64,000 nucleotides of DNA, taken from contig OY781436.1 of assembly GCA_963676875.1 (NCBI GenBank), forward strand, positions 4,402,001 through 4,466,000, written 5' to 3'. Of this stretch, positions 33,986 through 42,156 are shown one piece after another. Within the stretch, counting starts at the first letter, position 1. Each line of letters starts with the position of its first letter. The stretch comes from UBA6244 sp963676875. Lineage in GTDB: Bacteria > Bacteroidota > Bacteroidia > Bacteroidales > F082. A model generated the notes under the pieces. It was not told the DNA's origin. It saw nothing but the letters and a program-made list of their open reading frames with translations, and ran no database searches. The translations under genes were made by a program, and so were the position numbers.

Positions 33986-35620
33986 ATGAATACTTTAATT
34001 GTAATTGTAATTTTGGTCATCGTAGTGTTTGTGACCATCTTAGCACTTTTTTCCAGGTACAAAAGATGCCCTTCGGACAAGGTGTTGGTAATCTATGGAA
34101 AAACAGGAAAGGGGGTGGATGGCACCTCGCGCTCAGCACGAACCATTCATGGCGGAGCCGCTTTCATCTGGCCTGTGATTCAAAATTATGCCTTTCTCGA
34201 CCTCACCCCCATTTCCATTGAGGTAAATCTCACCAACGCGTTGAGTCGACAAAATATCCGTGTTGACGTGCCTTCACGTTTTACCGTGGGTATTTCAACC
34301 GATGTAAATGTAATGACCAATGCCGCCGAACGACTTCTGGGTCTGGACCTTAGCAGCATCCAGGAATTGGCCAAAGATATTATTTTCGGTCAGTTGCGTT
34401 TGGTGGTGGCAACCATGGACATTGAAGAAATCAACACCGACCGTGATAAATTCCTGATGAATGTATCGCAAAACGTGGAAGCCGAACTCCAAAAAATCGG
34501 GTTAAGGCTAATTAACGTGAACGTAACCGATATCCGCGACGAATCGGGCTATATTGAGGCACTGGGTAAGGAAGCTGCTGCCAAAGCCATCAACGATGCC
34601 AAAAAGAGCGTGGCTGAGAAAAACAGGGATGGTGCCATTGGTGAAGCCATCGCCGAACAAGACCAACGCATTCAGGTAGCATCGGCCAATGCAGACGCCA
34701 AAGTGGGTGAAGCACAAGCCAGTCAGAAAGAACGCGTTCAGGTTTCGCTGGCAGTTGCTGAAGCCAAAATTGGTGAAGCGGAAGCCAACAGAAAAGAACG
34801 AATTCAGGTGGCAGATGCCGATGCCCTGGCAAAAATCGGGGAAGCCGAAGCCAACAAAACCGAAAGGATCAAAACTTCGGAGGCCAATTCACACGCTGTT
34901 GATGGAGAAAACTCCGCCAAAATCACCATAGCCATGTCGGATGCCAACCGTCGCGAAAAGGAAGCCGAAGCCAACAGATTGGCCATGGCAGCCGAGAAGG
35001 TGAGAGAAGCACAGGCTTTGGAGGAAGGCTATATCGCTGAGCAAAAAGCAGAAATGGAACGTGCCAAACGTAAAAAAGCAACCCAATACGCAGACATCGT
35101 AATTCCGGCCGAAATCGACAAAACAAAAATCGAAATCGACGCTGAAGCCGAAGCCGAACAAATCAGAAGGGTGGCCAAAGGTGAAGCTGATGCCATCATC
35201 CTGAAAAAGGAAGCCGAAGCCAAGGGTATCATGGAAGTACTTACCAAACAAGCCCACGGTTTTGAAAAAATTGTGGCTGCGGCCCACAACAATGCCCGCG
35301 ATGCAGCCTTGTTGATGATTACCGACAAACTCCCGGAAATTGTCAGAATACAGGTGGATGCCATCAAAAACCTGAAGATTGACAAAATCACAGTTTGGGA
35401 TTCCATGGGTAGTGGCAAAGACGGAAATGGTCCCACCTCTGCCAACTTTTTGTCGGGGATGCTAAAATCCGTTCCACCATTGGACGAAGTTTTTAAAATG
35501 GCAGGCATGGAACTTCCCGAATACCTCAAAGGTAAAACGGAGGATGTGTCTCACAACGAAGTGACTGAAAAAGGAGAATCTACCGATGGCGACACCACCT
35601 TCGAGGACATAACAAAATAA
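33986..35620 (+). CDS. Flotillin-like SPFH-domain protein
   Basis: 544 residues: one N-terminal membrane segment (3-25), an SPFH domain (about 30-200), then a long Ala/Glu-rich coiled region and the flotillin C-terminal domain (KAHGF-like TKQAHGFEKIVAAAHNNARDAALL). Within the coiled region three consecutive 22-residue repeats with the pattern R(I/V)QV..A.A.AK.GEA.A..KE start near residue 230. Flotillins form oligomers that organise membrane microdomains. A strong terminator follows 26 bases after the stop. Confidence 0.93.
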   Translation: MNTLIVIVILVIVVFVTILALFSRYKRCPSDKVLVIYGKTGKGVDGTSRSARTIHGGAAFIWPVIQNYAFLDLTPISIEVNLTNALSRQNIRVDVPSRFTVGISTDVNVMTNAAERLLGLDLSSIQELAKDIIFGQLRLVVATMDIEEINTDRDKFLMNVSQNVEAELQKIGLRLINVNVTDIRDESGYIEALGKEAAAKAINDAKKSVAEKNRDGAIGEAIAEQDQRIQVASANADAKVGEAQASQKERVQVSLAVAEAKIGEAEANRKERIQVADADALAKIGEAEANKTERIKTSEANSHAVDGENSAKITIAMSDANRREKEAEANRLAMAAEKVREAQALEEGYIAEQKAEMERAKRKKATQYADIVIPAEIDKTKIEIDAEAEAEQIRRVAKGEADAIILKKEAEAKGIMEVLTKQAHGFEKIVAAAHNNARDAALLMITDKLPEIVRIQVDAIKNLKIDKITVWDSMGSGKDGNGPTSANFLSGMLKSVPPLDEVFKMAGMELPEYLKGKTEDVSHNEVTEKGESTDGDTTFEDITK

Positions 35621-35646
35621 TATGTCCCCGGTCATTTTGATGCCAA

Positions 35647-35677
35647 AAAAAGTCCCGCCAATCAGGCGGGACTTTTT
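35647..35677. terminator. Bidirectional Rho-independent terminator
   Basis: Perfect 13-bp stem aaaaagtcccgcc / ggcgggacttttt with a 5-base loop aatca. The T-run and matching A-run allow it to end both the flotillin operon (+) and the convergent VWA lipoprotein gene (-). Confidence 0.92.
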
Positions 35678-35705
35678 ATTGAGTTTGAATTTGGTAAAAC
35701 ATTCC

Positions 35706-36710
35706 CTATTCCAAGGTACAACCACCCGTAAAATCATCTGCATTAAACGTCTCCGTTAGTTGTCCTGAAATTCTGTTATAAGTCACCTTAATCATGAGGT
35801 TGTGGTCACCGGCACGTTTGGGAGAACAATATTCGAGCAAATAATAACTTTTGGCCTCATCTTTTACAAAACGGGCAATTTCTTCAAATTTGGGAATCAG
35901 GTCGCTGATGTTTTCTGCTGATTCAGAGCCGTTCTCACCAAAACGCTGTAGCACCTTGGTTTCAATTTCACCACCCAAACCAATGCTGTACATGGCAATG
36001 GATTTGTTGCGTTGGTCGATGGCATCGGTCATTTGTTTGAAAGTGTACCATCCGGCCTGATCGGTACCATCGGTAAAAGTAATTAAGGCTCCCGCCGAAA
36101 TAATATCTGCTTGTGCATAGGTCTCCACCCGGGCATCAATGTTTTGCAATCCCTGAATAATTCCGCCATAAAGATTGGTTGAATTATCACTGGAAATATC
36201 ACTACTGATCCCGTTGATGGCATTAACCAAATCAGTCCTTATGAAAGTATAATCAACCAAATTATGAATATTTTTTTCGCCATCAAACCACTTCACAGCC
36301 ATGAGTATTTCTTCATAGTCCGAGCTACCAACTGCAGGCATCACTGAATTGACAAAACTGATACTTGCCTGTTTTAAGTTAGTCAGACTGCTGTCGAGTA
36401 CACTACCGCTTAAATCCAACATCAACAGAAGATTAAACTTAAATTTTTCAGGCTTGTCCTGAATTTTTCGGGCAGCTTCGTATTCTGAAATCAGCTTTCC
36501 GTCTTCATAAATCTCAAAATTCGATTCTTCCAACCCCGGAATGGGATAATTCGATTCGTCGTTGACCTTAAAAATGATGGATACATTGGCGGGCAACTCC
36601 ACAATTTTATCCTTATAGGTTAATTTTAACTGTGGTGAATCGTTACTTTTTTTGCAGGAGCTGTTGGCAAACACAATCAAAGCTACCAGTAAGATGTTGA
36701 TATATTTCAT
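35706..36710 (-). CDS. VWA-domain lipoprotein
   Basis: 334 residues with a lipoprotein signal (to VFANSSC, Cys near 19). A von Willebrand factor A domain spans about 90-300: MIDAS motif DLSGS in LLLMLDLSGSV, and FTDGTDQ as the later metal-binding Asp. Before it, YPIPGLEESNFEIYEDGKLI is a pre-VWA beta-domain common in Bacteroidota. It probably binds a partner protein through a metal ion at the cell surface. No operon partners. Confidence 0.85.
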   Translation of the reverse strand: MKYINILLVALIVFANSSCKKSNDSPQLKLTYKDKIVELPANVSIIFKVNDESNYPIPGLEESNFEIYEDGKLISEYEAARKIQDKPEKFKFNLLLMLDLSGSVLDSSLTNLKQASISFVNSVMPAVGSSDYEEILMAVKWFDGEKNIHNLVDYTFIRTDLVNAINGISSDISSDNSTNLYGGIIQGLQNIDARVETYAQADIISAGALITFTDGTDQAGWYTFKQMTDAIDQRNKSIAMYSIGLGGEIETKVLQRFGENGSESAENISDLIPKFEEIARFVKDEAKSYYLLEYCSPKRAGDHNLMIKVTYNRISGQLTETFNADDFTGGCTLE

Positions 36711-36905
36711 GTTATATTTGGTTTATTTATTCAATGTCATGGCTGATTTTAACAAGCCACATTGGGTTAATAACGAAGCAAATGTAGCATTATTTTAATC
36801 ACGATTGATTATACTTGTTGTGATGTTTCGTCTGCAATATCAGACCTTGATTTGTGGTTTTGTTGCTTGTGCCTGAACATGGTATTAAACCCGGAGGTAT
36901 CTGTT

Positions 36906-37433
36906 TTACAAGAAATTTACTTTTTTAGATTTAGTAGTTTCCATTTCCTCTGCCGCCACAATGGCATCATCCAAATATTCACGCAGTTGTATCAGCTGCT
37001 CGCCGCCGAGTCGCTGACCATATTGAGCAGCCAACAAAATCAGGACATACAGCACCACCGACACCGGAATACTCCATATCCAAAGGGAATTCATCCCCAA
37101 ATACCATTCAGCCAGTCCCAGCGAGCCACCAAAAATAAACAGCATGACAGCCAATCCATAAAACACCATGAAAGTAGCCCAGACTTTCCCATTGGGACCT
37201 GCAATTCCTTTCACCGTCGTACGTCCTTCCTCCTCCAGGATGGTGACATGAAGCTCCGGCGACCAGTAATGTTGTTGTTTTTCAGGATGATGCAAATAAA
37301 CATGGTTGTTCACAATCCGCCCTTTGATGTCCTGGCGTTCTTTTATTTGACGCTGTATCTGTTGGAGCATGGTTTGGGCAGAAACATCCACCCTGAGGTT
37401 GCATTTGGGACGAATTTGCGGAGTTTTGGGCAT
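36906..37433 (-). CDS. Membrane protein with two hydrophobic segments, function unknown
   Basis: 175 residues from the ATG at 37433. A basic N-terminal part (RPKCNLRVDVSAQTMLQQIQRQIKER) precedes two membrane segments (about 90-112 and 120-142) and a charged C-terminal helix (REYLDDAIVAAEEMETTKSKK). The N-terminal part contains KGRIVNNHVYLHHPEKQQHYWSP, as in small proteins of GTP-like or PH-like fold, but I cannot assign a family. A start at 37529 would add 32 residues of weak character. Confidence 0.65.
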   Translation of the reverse strand: MPKTPQIRPKCNLRVDVSAQTMLQQIQRQIKERQDIKGRIVNNHVYLHHPEKQQHYWSPELHVTILEEEGRTTVKGIAGPNGKVWATFMVFYGLAVMLFIFGGSLGLAEWYLGMNSLWIWSIPVSVVLYVLILLAAQYGQRLGGEQLIQLREYLDDAIVAAEEMETTKSKKVNFL

Positions 37434-37553
37434 AGCAAAAATAGTAAGTAGTGTAGATTTAGTGCCACGAAAATAAACTAATTTTTCGATTGTTATATTT
37501 TCACAAGTAAATTGTAATACCCGATACATGTGACATTTATCACGCCCACCCCA

Positions 37554-37577
37554 GCTTCAAGCGTCAACGCTTGAAGC
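37554..37577. repeat. Perfect stem-loop, 10-bp stem
   Basis: gcttcaagcg / cgcttgaagc with loop tcaa. No T-run follows, so it may be an isolated palindromic repeat or a weak terminator for the minus-strand YwbE-like gene 92 bases away. Confidence 0.6.
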
Positions 37578-37668
37578 CTTACCACTATTTATCCTTTAAA
37601 CATCTTACTATCGGAACCTTTGCCTCTAAAGCCTACGGAGCTGAACCTCTGAACCTCGAAACCCAACT

Positions 37669-37881
37669 CTACTCCGGCACCACCCGCTGCACCCGTCCCA
37701 CCTCACCGGTATCCAGCATCACCTTGATTCCACGTGAATGGTTGGGCGAACTGGTGAGGATACGCTTGACAATTCCTTCAGTAAGTTCACCGGAACGCTG
37801 GTGGTGTTTTTGAACAATTTCCACCTCATACCCTACCTGAATATTGGCCCGGATACGGCCATCGCTTTCACTATTTGTCAT
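37669..37881 (-). CDS. YwbE-family small protein
   Basis: 70 residues matching the YwbE family almost end to end: VGYEVEIVQKHHQRSGELTEGIVKRILTSS, then NHSRGIKVMLDTGEVGRVQ. The fold is a small beta-barrel; function is unknown in the family, though its SH3/KOW-like form suggests nucleic-acid binding (inference). A TATCTTTG box lies 19 bases before the start. Confidence 0.9.
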   Translation of the reverse strand: MTNSESDGRIRANIQVGYEVEIVQKHHQRSGELTEGIVKRILTSSPNHSRGIKVMLDTGEVGRVQRVVPE

Positions 37882-37899
37882 GGATTAGCTTTTTTTTGG

Positions 37900-37907
37900 C
37901 AAAGATA
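37900..37907 (-). promoter_or_regulatory. Putative -7 box of the YwbE-like gene
   Basis: The minus strand reads TATCTTTG, matching TAnnTTTG, ending 18 bases before the start codon at 37881. A TTG lies 14 bases further upstream, short of the usual spacing. Confidence 0.4.
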
Positions 37908-37962
37908 GTTTTAACACCAAACAAGAGTGATGTTTGCTTACATTTCGGAGGTTAAAATCGAT

Positions 37963-37970
37963 TACCTTTG
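37963..37970 (+). promoter_or_regulatory. Putative -7 box of the ettA gene
   Basis: TACCTTTG matches TAnnTTTG and ends 15 bases before the ATG at 37986. A TTTG at 37933-37936 lies 26 bases upstream, slightly too far for a -33 element. Confidence 0.45.
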
Positions 37971-37985
37971 TAAAAAAAAATTCTC

Positions 37986-39659
37986 ATGGCAGACGACAAA
38001 AAAATCATCTTTTCGATGGTTGGGTTAAGTAAATTGGTACCACCCAACAAAGAAATCATCAAAGACATCTACCTCTCTTTCTTTTATGGAGCCAAAATTG
38101 GCATCATTGGATTAAATGGAAGTGGAAAATCCACCCTTCTGAGAATCATTGCGGGCGTGGATAAGTCGTACAACGGTGAAGTGGTTTTCGCCAAAGGGTA
38201 TTCCGTGGGCATGTTGGAGCAAGAACCTGTTCTCGACGACAAAGCAACTGTCCGTCAGGTAGTTGAAGAAGGGGTTCAGGAGGTGGTTGACCTGCTCAAA
38301 GAATACGAAGCCATCAACCTGAAGTTTATGGAACCCATGAGCGATGATGAAATGGACAAGGTCATTCAACGTCAGGGAGAACTCACCGAACTTATCGAGC
38401 AACACAACGGCTGGGAATTGGATACCCGTTTGGAGCGCGCCATGGATGCCTTACGGTGTCCGGACGAAGACAAACTGGTAGGTGTACTTTCAGGAGGAGA
38501 ACGACGTCGCGTAGCGCTTTGCCGTTTGTTACTCCGCGAACCCGACATTCTGCTATTGGACGAGCCCACCAACCACCTGGATGCGGAGTCGGTGGAATGG
38601 CTCGAAAATCACCTGAAACAATACAAAGGAACAGTGATTGCCGTTACCCATGACCGCTATTTTCTGGACAATGTGGCCGGATGGATACTCGAATTGGATC
38701 GCGGAAAAGGCATCCCATGGAAGGGAAATTATTCGGGCTGGCTCGACCAAAAATCCAAACGTCTGGCCATGGAAGAAAAAACAGCCAGCAAACGTCGTAA
38801 AACTCTTGAACGAGAGCTCGAATGGGTTCGAATGGCACCCAAAGCCCGTCATGCCAAATCCAAATCACGTATTTCCAATTACGAACGCATGTTGTCGGAA
38901 GACGGAAATGAAAAAGTGGAACAATTGGAGTTGTTTATTCCAAACGGTGCTCGCCTTGGAAGTAAAGTAATTGAGGTAAAAGGACTTAAGAAAGCCTATG
39001 GCGACAAACTACTGTTTGATAACCTGGACTTTAGTTTGCCTCCCGGTGGAATTGTGGGCGTAATAGGACCAAACGGAGCCGGAAAAACCACCCTTTTCCG
39101 ATTGATTATGGGGCTGGAACAACCCGACCAAGGAACCTTTGAAGTGGGCGACACCGTGCAGGTGGGCTATGTGGACCAGGCACATGCCGAAATTGATCCC
39201 GAAAAAACTGTTTGGGAAGTGGTTTCGGGCGGCCACGACCTCATTCAATTGGGCAAACGAACCATGAATTCAAGGGCATATGTCTCCCGTTTTAATTTCG
39301 GAGGAAACGACCAAGGCAAAAAAACAGGCGTCCTTTCCGGAGGTGAGCGCAACCGACTCCACCTGGCACTCACCCTCAAACAGGAAGCCAACGTACTACT
39401 GCTCGATGAGCCCACCAACGACATCGATGTAAACACCCTCCGGGCATTGGAAGAAGGTCTGGAAAACTTTGCCGGCTGCGCTGTGGTAATTTCTCACGAC
39501 AGGTGGTTCCTCGACCGGATTGCCACACATATTCTGGCTTTTGAAGGCGACTCAAAGGTGGTATATTTTGAAGGTTCCTATTCCGAATATGAAGAAAATA
39601 AGAAAAAACGACTGGGTGATATTACACCCAAAAGACTAAGATACAGGAGTTTGGGATAA
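37986..39659 (+). CDS. ettA: Energy-dependent translational throttle protein EttA (ABC-F)
   Basis: 557 residues with two ATPase domains and no membrane part. Walker A motifs GLNGSGKST (near 41) and GPNGAGKTT (near 364), signatures LSGGERRRVAL and LSGGERNRLHL, Walker B LLLLDEPTNHLD and VLLLDEPTNDID. The second carries ND as in EttA. The EttA arm and the P-site tRNA-interaction linker (KSRISNYERML) are present. It binds the ribosomal E-site and gates translation by ATP/ADP ratio. The next gene starts 30 bases later. Confidence 0.95.
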   Translation: MADDKKIIFSMVGLSKLVPPNKEIIKDIYLSFFYGAKIGIIGLNGSGKSTLLRIIAGVDKSYNGEVVFAKGYSVGMLEQEPVLDDKATVRQVVEEGVQEVVDLLKEYEAINLKFMEPMSDDEMDKVIQRQGELTELIEQHNGWELDTRLERAMDALRCPDEDKLVGVLSGGERRRVALCRLLLREPDILLLDEPTNHLDAESVEWLENHLKQYKGTVIAVTHDRYFLDNVAGWILELDRGKGIPWKGNYSGWLDQKSKRLAMEEKTASKRRKTLERELEWVRMAPKARHAKSKSRISNYERMLSEDGNEKVEQLELFIPNGARLGSKVIEVKGLKKAYGDKLLFDNLDFSLPPGGIVGVIGPNGAGKTTLFRLIMGLEQPDQGTFEVGDTVQVGYVDQAHAEIDPEKTVWEVVSGGHDLIQLGKRTMNSRAYVSRFNFGGNDQGKKTGVLSGGERNRLHLALTLKQEANVLLLDEPTNDIDVNTLRALEEGLENFAGCAVVISHDRWFLDRIATHILAFEGDSKVVYFEGSYSEYEENKKKRLGDITPKRLRYRSLG

Positions 39660-39689
39660 TCCGGATTTTTGATAATTAAAAAGACAACT

Positions 39690-39959
39690 ATGGCTTTAAC
39701 CAATAACGACATACTTAAAAAACTGAGGGTAGCCCTCAAATTGCGTGACGACGATATTGTAGAAATACTCATGCTGGCCGATTATCGAATCTCAAAAAGT
39801 GAGTTGGGTGCCTTTTTCCGCAACAGCGAACATCCTAAATATAAAGAGCTTCAGGACCAGATTCTTCGCAATTTTTTAAATGGGCTTATTATTTATAAAC
39901 GAGGTTTGCCGGATGAAAAACCAGCGAAAACAAAACAACCACCGGAAGCTAAAGACTAG
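39690..39959 (+). CDS. DUF1456 (YehS-like) protein, single-repeat form
   Basis: 89 residues from the ATG at 39690. One DUF1456 unit: LTNNDILKKLRVALKLRDDDIVEIL...YRISKSELGAFFRNSEHPKY...ILRNFLNGLIIYKRG. E. coli YehS has two such units (about 155 residues), so this is a half-length version with a short Lys/Pro-rich tail. No function is known. Probably cotranscribed with ettA. Confidence 0.85.
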   Translation: MALTNNDILKKLRVALKLRDDDIVEILMLADYRISKSELGAFFRNSEHPKYKELQDQILRNFLNGLIIYKRGLPDEKPAKTKQPPEAKD

Positions 39960-40148
39960 GGTCGCAGGCAAATGAAATATTTCTATACTTGAATCGTGGT
40001 GAAAGATCTGGTACGCTCATGTAATTTTTATGAAAATGGATTAAACCAAAAAGTAAAATAGGACAACTGAACGAATTTCAAAAACAACCAGCATGCCCAT
40101 GGACTTTGTAAATGAAGTGATTTGCAAGTTCAAAAAACAGGCTTGAGT

Positions 40149-41471
40149 TTAAACCCTACTAATCCTCACCCTTTTCGTTTTCAATCGCGCGTTGTTGACT
40201 TTTTTTATCATGCCCTCTGTCATGTCAGAATGTACGGCCACAAAAGAGCTATCTTGCTTAATTTCAATCATGCCCAGCGCTTCTTTGGGGAGATTACCTT
40301 GTTTTAAAAACAAGCCTACGATATCTCCCTTGGAGATTTTATCACGGCGACCTCCCGTAATGTAGAGTGTTTCCCAAATGGATGGTTCAGGTAGGGATGC
40401 CTCACCAACCTGTTCAATTACTTCCGGCTGACCTAAAGGATAAATAAATGGTGGCAAATCTTCACGCTCCCAACGCATAACATACGCTGTACCCTGCTGA
40501 TGCATGCGAGCGGTGCGACCATTGCGGTGAATAAATTCATGGCTTTTCAGCGGTAGCTGATAATGGATAATAAACTTAATTTCAGGAACGTCTATTCCTC
40601 TGGCTGCCAAGTCCGTAGCAATGAGTAATTGGTGAGTGCCATTTCGAAATTTGATTAGCGTACGCTCGCGGTCTTGCTGTTCCATGCCACCAAAAAAGCA
40701 TCCATGGTAAATGTTTTTCGAGGTAAGAAAATCACTGACCCGTTGAATGGACTCCTTGAAATTACAGAAAACAATCCCCGGCTGATTTCCCAAATGACAC
40801 AGGACATGAAACAAGGTTTCTAACTTATCCTTGTCAGGAGAAATAAGCGTTTTAACCTGTAACTCAGGAATGGCTTCTTGCAAATAATCGATGCGTATGG
40901 GATTGGTAAAACTCAGAAATACAGGCACTTCAGCACGTAATGTGGCCGAAGTCAATATCTTTTTCTTCACGTGGAATAAATTATCCACAATTTCCATCAT
41001 TTCTTTTTCAAATCCTATTTCCAGCGATTTGTCAAACTCATCCAATACCAACGTCTGAATGGATTCCACCGAAAAGCTTTCCTTTCGAAGATGGTCGGCC
41101 AACCTTCCGGGAGTTCCTATCAAAATAGCCGGCCGGTGATTCAAATCGAGTTTGTCCTGCGATCCGGCCCGACCGCCATATACGGCATTGACCTTGTATC
41201 CCGTTCCCATTTCCCGAATCACTTGCTCAATTTGAATGGCCAATTCGCGTGACGGGACCACAATAACAACCTGAATTTCTGCACATTTGGAGTCTAATCC
41301 TGCAATAACAGGCAATAAAAAAGCCAATGTTTTTCCGGTTCCTGTCGGAGAAAGCAGCAATACATGGTCGTTGGCTTCGATGGTAATCAAAGCTTCTTCC
41401 TGCATGGGATTGAGCTTTTCTATATTCAACTTATCCAGTATATCCTGTTGATTTTTAATCTGTTTTGACAT
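40149..41471 (-). CDS. DEAD-box RNA helicase, DbpA-like
   Basis: 440 residues. Helicase motifs: Q-motif region LNPMQEEAL, motif I SPTGTGKT, GTPGRL, motif II LDEFD (Phe in place of Ala of DEAD), SAT in TSATL, and HRNGRTAR. The C-terminal ~70 residues (TLYITGGRRDKISKGDIVGLFLK...SFVAVHSDM) form the DbpA RNA-binding domain, which in E. coli recognises hairpin 92 of 23S rRNA, implying a role in ribosome assembly. A TACCTTTG box is just upstream. Confidence 0.93.
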   Translation of the reverse strand: MSKQIKNQQDILDKLNIEKLNPMQEEALITIEANDHVLLLSPTGTGKTLAFLLPVIAGLDSKCAEIQVVIVVPSRELAIQIEQVIREMGTGYKVNAVYGGRAGSQDKLDLNHRPAILIGTPGRLADHLRKESFSVESIQTLVLDEFDKSLEIGFEKEMMEIVDNLFHVKKKILTSATLRAEVPVFLSFTNPIRIDYLQEAIPELQVKTLISPDKDKLETLFHVLCHLGNQPGIVFCNFKESIQRVSDFLTSKNIYHGCFFGGMEQQDRERTLIKFRNGTHQLLIATDLAARGIDVPEIKFIIHYQLPLKSHEFIHRNGRTARMHQQGTAYVMRWEREDLPPFIYPLGQPEVIEQVGEASLPEPSIWETLYITGGRRDKISKGDIVGLFLKQGNLPKEALGMIEIKQDSSFVAVHSDMTEGMIKKVNNARLKTKRVRISRV

Positions 41472-41475
41472 GGCA

Positions 41476-41483
41476 CAAAGGTA
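41476..41483 (-). promoter_or_regulatory. Putative -7 box of the DEAD-box helicase gene
   Basis: The minus strand reads TACCTTTG, an exact TAnnTTTG match, ending 4 bases before the start codon at 41471. Confidence 0.4.
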
Positions 41484-41534
41484 TGTTTTAAAACCAACAA
41501 AAATTTCAGTAAAAATCAGTCAGAACTTGTGACC

Positions 41535-41984
41535 TTAAGCTTCCTGAAGTTCTTTCTTCGACTTTCTGTAAAGGTAGGTGTTGAAAATATTTCTCTTGGC
41601 AAAGCGAATTTGCTTGTCGGAATTATGGAACTTGATGAACACATTTTTTGGTACACCAAAATATTCGTAGGTATGGCCGTCCAAAAAAGTTATTTCCAGT
41701 TTCAAGCCTTTATGTTGATAATCGGCAATTCCACTTTCAGAGGTGGTATAATTGTATTCTTCCAAATTTGAAACCCTGGTTTCCTCAGAAATACTAACCA
41801 GAAAATGATATGCATCAATGATTTGCCTGCTTTTTAATTCAGCCTCTTCGGCGCGTTCATCTCCACTCTGAAATTTATCGGGATGCCACTCCTTCACTAA
41901 GTTTCTGTAGCTTGTTTTAAGTTGTTTAAGGTCGAAGTCGTTCTCGATATTAAACAACTTCTTATATTCATTGATGCGCTTCAT
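41535..41984 (-). CDS. DnaJ-domain protein with C-terminal KTSC domain
   Basis: 149 residues. The N-terminal J-domain (about 1-65: LFNIENDFDLKQLKTSYRNLVKEWHPDKF) has the HPD tripeptide that stimulates DnaK ATPase. The C-terminal ~60 residues (SGIADYQHKGLKLEITFLDGHTYEYFGVP...FIKF...IRFAKRNIFNTYLYRK) match the KTSC domain (lysyl-tRNA-synthetase-associated). The pairing suggests an RNA- or translation-linked cochaperone (inference). Confidence 0.85.
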   Translation of the reverse strand: MKRINEYKKLFNIENDFDLKQLKTSYRNLVKEWHPDKFQSGDERAEEAELKSRQIIDAYHFLVSISEETRVSNLEEYNYTTSESGIADYQHKGLKLEITFLDGHTYEYFGVPKNVFIKFHNSDKQIRFAKRNIFNTYLYRKSKKELQEA

Positions 41985-42156
41985 ACAGATTTATTTACCT
42001 TATAAGTCTGATTACATGATCCATAACATTACTGAGCTTCATGTTTTTCAGATTTTTAAATGACCGGCAAAAGTAGTCTTTTTATGATGCGATTGGCACA
42101 AGCCTATTTTATTATCATAATCTCTTACAAAAGGTTTTTTCGTTGACTTCTTTCTT

